Shown here in pieces: positions 61,198-64,000 of a stretch of 64,000 bases of DNA (positions are counted from its first letter, which is position 1; each line of letters begins with the position of its first letter). The notes beneath the pieces are model-generated. The model made no database searches, had not been told where the DNA came from, and saw nothing but the letters and a program-made list of their open reading frames with translations. The stretch covers positions 1 to 64,000 of the forward strand of contig NZ_JAKKFI010000053.1 of NCBI RefSeq assembly GCF_022230955.1, written 5' to 3'. A program made the position numbers and the translations under genes. This DNA is from Micromonospora cabrerizensis (GTDB lineage: Bacteria; Actinomycetota; Actinomycetes; Mycobacteriales; Micromonosporaceae).

Positions 61198-63075
61198 GTG
61201 CCTGTGGAGAGCGACGGCGACCCGGCCGCCCGGGCCGCCGCGGGCACCCACCCCGTGCACAACCTCTGGCGGCTGCGCCCCTACCTGCGCCCGTACGCCG
61301 CCGAGTTCGCCTGGTTGCTCGTCGCGGGGCTCGCCGGCACGGCGGCCGGGATCGCCGTACCGCTGGTCGTGCAGCGGGTGGTGGACGGCCCGGTGGCCCG
61401 CCAGGAACCTGCCGGGCTGCTCCAGCTCGGGGGCCTGGCGCTGCTGCTCGGCGTGGTCGAGGCGGTGCTCATCTTCATCCGCCGGTGGGTGCAGTCCTCC
61501 TCGGCGGTGGGGATGGAGGCAGCGCTGCGCGCCGACGTCTACGCCCACCTGCAACGGTTACCGACGAGCTTCCACGACCGCTGGCAGTCCGGCCAGTTGC
61601 TCTCCCGGATCACCAGCGACCTGTCGGTGATCCGCCGGTTCCTCTCCTTCGGCGTGTTCTTCCTGGTGCTCAACCTGACCACCTACGTGGTCGTGGTGGT
61701 GCTGCTGATCAACCTGCACACGGCACTCGGGGTGCTGGTGGCGGCCAGTGCGGTGCCGCTGCTGCTGATCAGCCGCCGGTTCGGGCGGCACTACCACGCC
61801 GCCTCCCGACGGATGCAGGACCAGCAGGGCGACGTGGCGACCCTGGTCGAGGAGACCGCGCAGGGCCTGCGCACCATGAAGGCGTACGGCCGGGGGCCCG
61901 AACTGGCCGCCCGCTTCGCCGGTGGGGCCCGGAGGCTGCACGACACGGGCGTCGGCAAGGGTCGGCTGCTGGCCAACACCTCAGCGCTGCTCGACCTGGT
62001 GCCGAACGTGACCCTGGGCGTGGTGCTGGTGGCCGGGGCAGCCGCCGCCGCGGGAGGCGCGCTCACCATCGGCGAGCTGGTCGCGTTCGTCAGCCTCCAA
62101 CTGATGCTCATCTGGCCGGTGCAGTCGCTGGGTTGGATCATCGCCAACGGCCAGGAGGCCGCCACCGCCGCCGACCGGATCCAGGAGGTGTTGGACACCC
62201 CACCCCGGATCGTGGACTCCCCCGGCGCCCTCGCGCTGCCCCGCGACGCGGTCCACGGCCGGCTCCGCTTCGAACGTGTCGCGTTCAGCTACCCGGGTGC
62301 CGCCGCACCGGTGCTGCACGAGATCGACCTGACCATCGAGCCCGGCGAGACACTGGCCCTGGTCGGCGCCACCGGCTCCGGCAAGAGCACACTGCTGTCC
62401 CTGGTCCCCCGCCTGCACGACGTGACCGCCGGTCGGATCACCCTGGACGGGCACGACCTGCGCGAGCTGCGACTGGCCTCGCTACGCCGGCTGGTCGGGG
62501 TGGCGTTCGAGGAACCCACGCTGTTCTCCATGTCGGTCCGGGAGAACCTCACCCTGGGTCACCCGGACGCCGGCGACGACGACGTCCGCGCCGCTCTCGC
62601 GCTGGCTCAGGCCGACTTCGCGTACGACCTGCCGTGGGGGTTGGCCACCCGCGTGGGTGAGCAGGGGCTGTCCCTCTCCGGGGGGCAACGGCAGCGGCTC
62701 GCGTTGGCGCGGGCCGTGCTCGGCCGGCCAGCGGTGCTGGTGCTGGACGACCCGCTGTCCGCGCTCGACGTGCACACCGAGGCGCTGGTCGAGGCGGCGC
62801 TGCGCCGGGTCCTGCGCGACAGCACCGCGCTGCTGGTGGTGCACCGGCCGTCGACGATCGCGCTGGCCGACCGGGTCGCGCTGCTCCAGGACGGCCGGAT
62901 CACCGCGATCGGCCGGCACTCCGAGCTGCTGGCCACCAGGCCGGCGTACCGGGCGCTTCTTGCCGCCGAACCGCAGACCGCAGCCGGCGAGTCGCCCGCC
63001 GGGCACCCGCCGCCGTCCGGAGCCACCGGGTCGAGTCCGTCCGCTTCGGACGGGTGGGGGCTGGTGCACTCGTGA
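61198..63075 (+). CDS. ABC exporter, fused permease-ATPase half-transporter
   Basis: This 625-residue half-transporter has an N-terminal ABC transmembrane domain of six helices (about 35-310; ERY-like loop, WQSGQLLSRITSDLSVIRRF) and an ATPase domain. The ATPase shows Walker A LVGATGSGKSTLL (about 388-400), signature LSGGQRQRLA, Walker B VLVLDDPLSALD (lacking the usual Glu after DD) and H-loop HRPS. The aspartate-proline variant DDP suggests a degenerate catalytic site. It pairs with the next gene (GTGA overlap), typical of heterodimeric exporters with one weak ATP site. Confidence 0.92.
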   Translation: MPVESDGDPAARAAAGTHPVHNLWRLRPYLRPYAAEFAWLLVAGLAGTAAGIAVPLVVQRVVDGPVARQEPAGLLQLGGLALLLGVVEAVLIFIRRWVQSSSAVGMEAALRADVYAHLQRLPTSFHDRWQSGQLLSRITSDLSVIRRFLSFGVFFLVLNLTTYVVVVVLLINLHTALGVLVAASAVPLLLISRRFGRHYHAASRRMQDQQGDVATLVEETAQGLRTMKAYGRGPELAARFAGGARRLHDTGVGKGRLLANTSALLDLVPNVTLGVVLVAGAAAAAGGALTIGELVAFVSLQLMLIWPVQSLGWIIANGQEAATAADRIQEVLDTPPRIVDSPGALALPRDAVHGRLRFERVAFSYPGAAAPVLHEIDLTIEPGETLALVGATGSGKSTLLSLVPRLHDVTAGRITLDGHDLRELRLASLRRLVGVAFEEPTLFSMSVRENLTLGHPDAGDDDVRAALALAQADFAYDLPWGLATRVGEQGLSLSGGQRQRLALARAVLGRPAVLVLDDPLSALDVHTEALVEAALRRVLRDSTALLVVHRPSTIALADRVALLQDGRITAIGRHSELLATRPAYRALLAAEPQTAAGESPAGHPPPSGATGSSPSASDGWGLVHS

Positions 63076-64000
63076 CCGTTCCGAAGCAGGCCGACCCACC
63101 GCCCGAGGAGGAGCCCGAACTCACCCGCTGGCGCGGAACCGCCACCGACCCGGAGGCCGACCGGAGCCGGGCCGAGGACACCGCGCCCGAGGCGGTGGCC
63201 CGGCTCCGCCGGCTCAGCCGGGTCCTGCTGGCCGACCTGCTCCGCCCGCACCGGGGGCGACTCACCGTCGCGGTCGGCCTCCTGCTGGCCCAGAACGCCG
63301 CCGCGATGGCCGGCCCGTACCTGGTCATGATCGGCATCGACCGGGCCATCCCGCCGCTGCGCGCCGGTGACCCCGGGCCGCTGATCGCCGTCGCCGGGGC
63401 GTTCGCGGCCGCCTCGGTGACCGAGTACGCGGCCCGTCGCGGGTTCCTCACCCTCTCCGCGCGCATCGGCCAGGCCGTCCTGCTGGACCTGCGGCAGCAG
63501 GTGTTCGGGCACTTCCTGCGGCTGTCGGTGGGCTTTCACGAGCGGTACACCTCCGGCCGGATGGTCTCCCGGCTCACCAGTGACCTGGACTCGATCGCCG
63601 AGCTGGTCGACGGGGGGATCGACAGCCTGGTGCTGGCCGGGCTGTCCATCCTGTCGGTGGCCGCCATCCTGCTCTGGCTGGACCTGCCACTGGCCTCCGT
63701 GACGCTGCTCGCCTTCCCGTTCCTGTTCTGGCTGTCCCGCTGGTTCGCCCGGTCGTCGGCCGGCGCGTACCGGCGGACCAGGGACGCTGTCGCACTGGTC
63801 ATCGTGCACTTCGTCGAGTCGATGCGGGGCATCCGGGCCGTGCAGGCGTTCCGCCGGGAACCGCGCAACCAACGGATCTTCGTGGCCCTCGGCGACGACT
63901 ACCGACGCACCAGCCTGCACGCGTTCCGGCTGATCGCCACGTACTCGCCCGCGATCAAGCTGATCGGCAACATCACCGTGGCGGTGGTGCTCTGCTACGG
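63072..64000 (+). CDS. ABC exporter half-transporter, 3' part beyond right edge
   Basis: The reading frame starts at GTG 63072, overlapping the previous stop, and is open to the window end (309 codons seen). The visible part is a charged N-terminus and the transmembrane domain, with ESMRGIRAVQAFRREPRNQR and TSGRMVSRLTSDLDSIAELV typical of the ABC_membrane fold. The ATPase domain must follow outside the window. It should form a heterodimer with the preceding half-transporter. Confidence 0.9.
   Translation, partial: MTVPKQADPPPEEEPELTRWRGTATDPEADRSRAEDTAPEAVARLRRLSRVLLADLLRPHRGRLTVAVGLLLAQNAAAMAGPYLVMIGIDRAIPPLRAGDPGPLIAVAGAFAAASVTEYAARRGFLTLSARIGQAVLLDLRQQVFGHFLRLSVGFHERYTSGRMVSRLTSDLDSIAELVDGGIDSLVLAGLSILSVAAILLWLDLPLASVTLLAFPFLFWLSRWFARSSAGAYRRTRDAVALVIVHFVESMRGIRAVQAFRREPRNQRIFVALGDDYRRTSLHAFRLIATYSPAIKLIGNITVAVVLCY

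Overview
This window is very GC-rich (roughly 70% or more by eye). It uses many GTG starts and some TTG starts, and genes are tightly packed with 1- or 4-base stop/start overlaps. It carries a mycothiol gene (mshB), an actinobacterial-type succinate dehydrogenase (membrane subunit, flavoprotein, iron-sulfur protein), a 7Fe ferredoxin and a SigE-family sigma factor. Together these point to an actinomycete chromosome, most likely a member of the Micromonosporaceae such as Micromonospora. That placement is an inference from recall. No rRNA, tRNA, CRISPR array, prophage or intact transposon was seen.

Layout. Positions 1-2.5 kb hold the start of a UvrD-type helicase that runs off the left edge. 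Positions 2.8-6.7 kb hold two LOG-family genes, a small ORF, and divergent dapE and dapD (lysine/diaminopimelate pathway). Positions 6.7-10.7 kb hold a large secreted subtilisin-like protease and a hexapeptide acetyltransferase. Positions 10.75-14.5 kb hold a leftward operon fdxA-dapC-tyrA-SIMPL protein-kinase-like protein. Positions 14.6-15.7 kb hold a GNAT acetyltransferase, followed by a gene-free repeat cluster to 16.4 kb. Positions 16.4-18.4 kb hold two small membrane proteins and mshB. Positions 18.5-24.9 kb hold a prolyl oligopeptidase, an Asp-nucleophile alpha/beta hydrolase, small genes, a MerR regulator and a Tat-exported M20 hydrolase. Positions 25-27.8 kb hold a lipoprotein and a secreted LamG protein. 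Positions 28-34.1 kb hold a complete five-gene oligopeptide ABC importer.

Positions 34.65-37.6 kb hold tldD and tldE, and 37.8-41.7 kb hold the sdhCAB operon. Positions 41.8-51.3 kb are a patchwork of small metabolic and regulatory genes: a NUDIX hydrolase, a degenerate pterin dehydratase, VOC proteins, a LysR regulator, two methyltransferases, a PH-domain protein, an MFS transporter, an SRPBCC-ArsR-SRPBCC operon, an NAD(P)H dehydrogenase and a nucleotidyltransferase. Positions 51.5-53.8 kb hold short, poorly conserved genes. Positions 53.8-57.4 kb hold ychF, an S51 peptidase, an unknown gene, and a sigma factor with a membrane protein carrying a collagen-like tail. Positions 57.6-64 kb hold a BBE-type oxidoreductase, the alkylation-repair pair alkA/ada-like and ogt, and two ABC exporter half-transporters, the second cut by the right edge.

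Most genes are ordinary housekeeping or soil-actinomycete metabolism. The most interesting material is in short repeats and regulatory DNA. There is a dispersed family of about 55-bp palindromes, one copy of which sits in frame inside the alkA-type glycosylase gene. There is a 129-bp duplicated element in a repeat cluster at 15.7-16.35 kb, and a pair of covarying hairpins at 34.3 kb. A textbook MerR promoter has the upstream gene's stop codon inside its operator, and twin ArsR-type operators lie near 49.35 kb. Several genes have internal, in-frame tandem repeats (mshB, dppF-like, GNAT). No convincing wholly new multi-gene system is visible.
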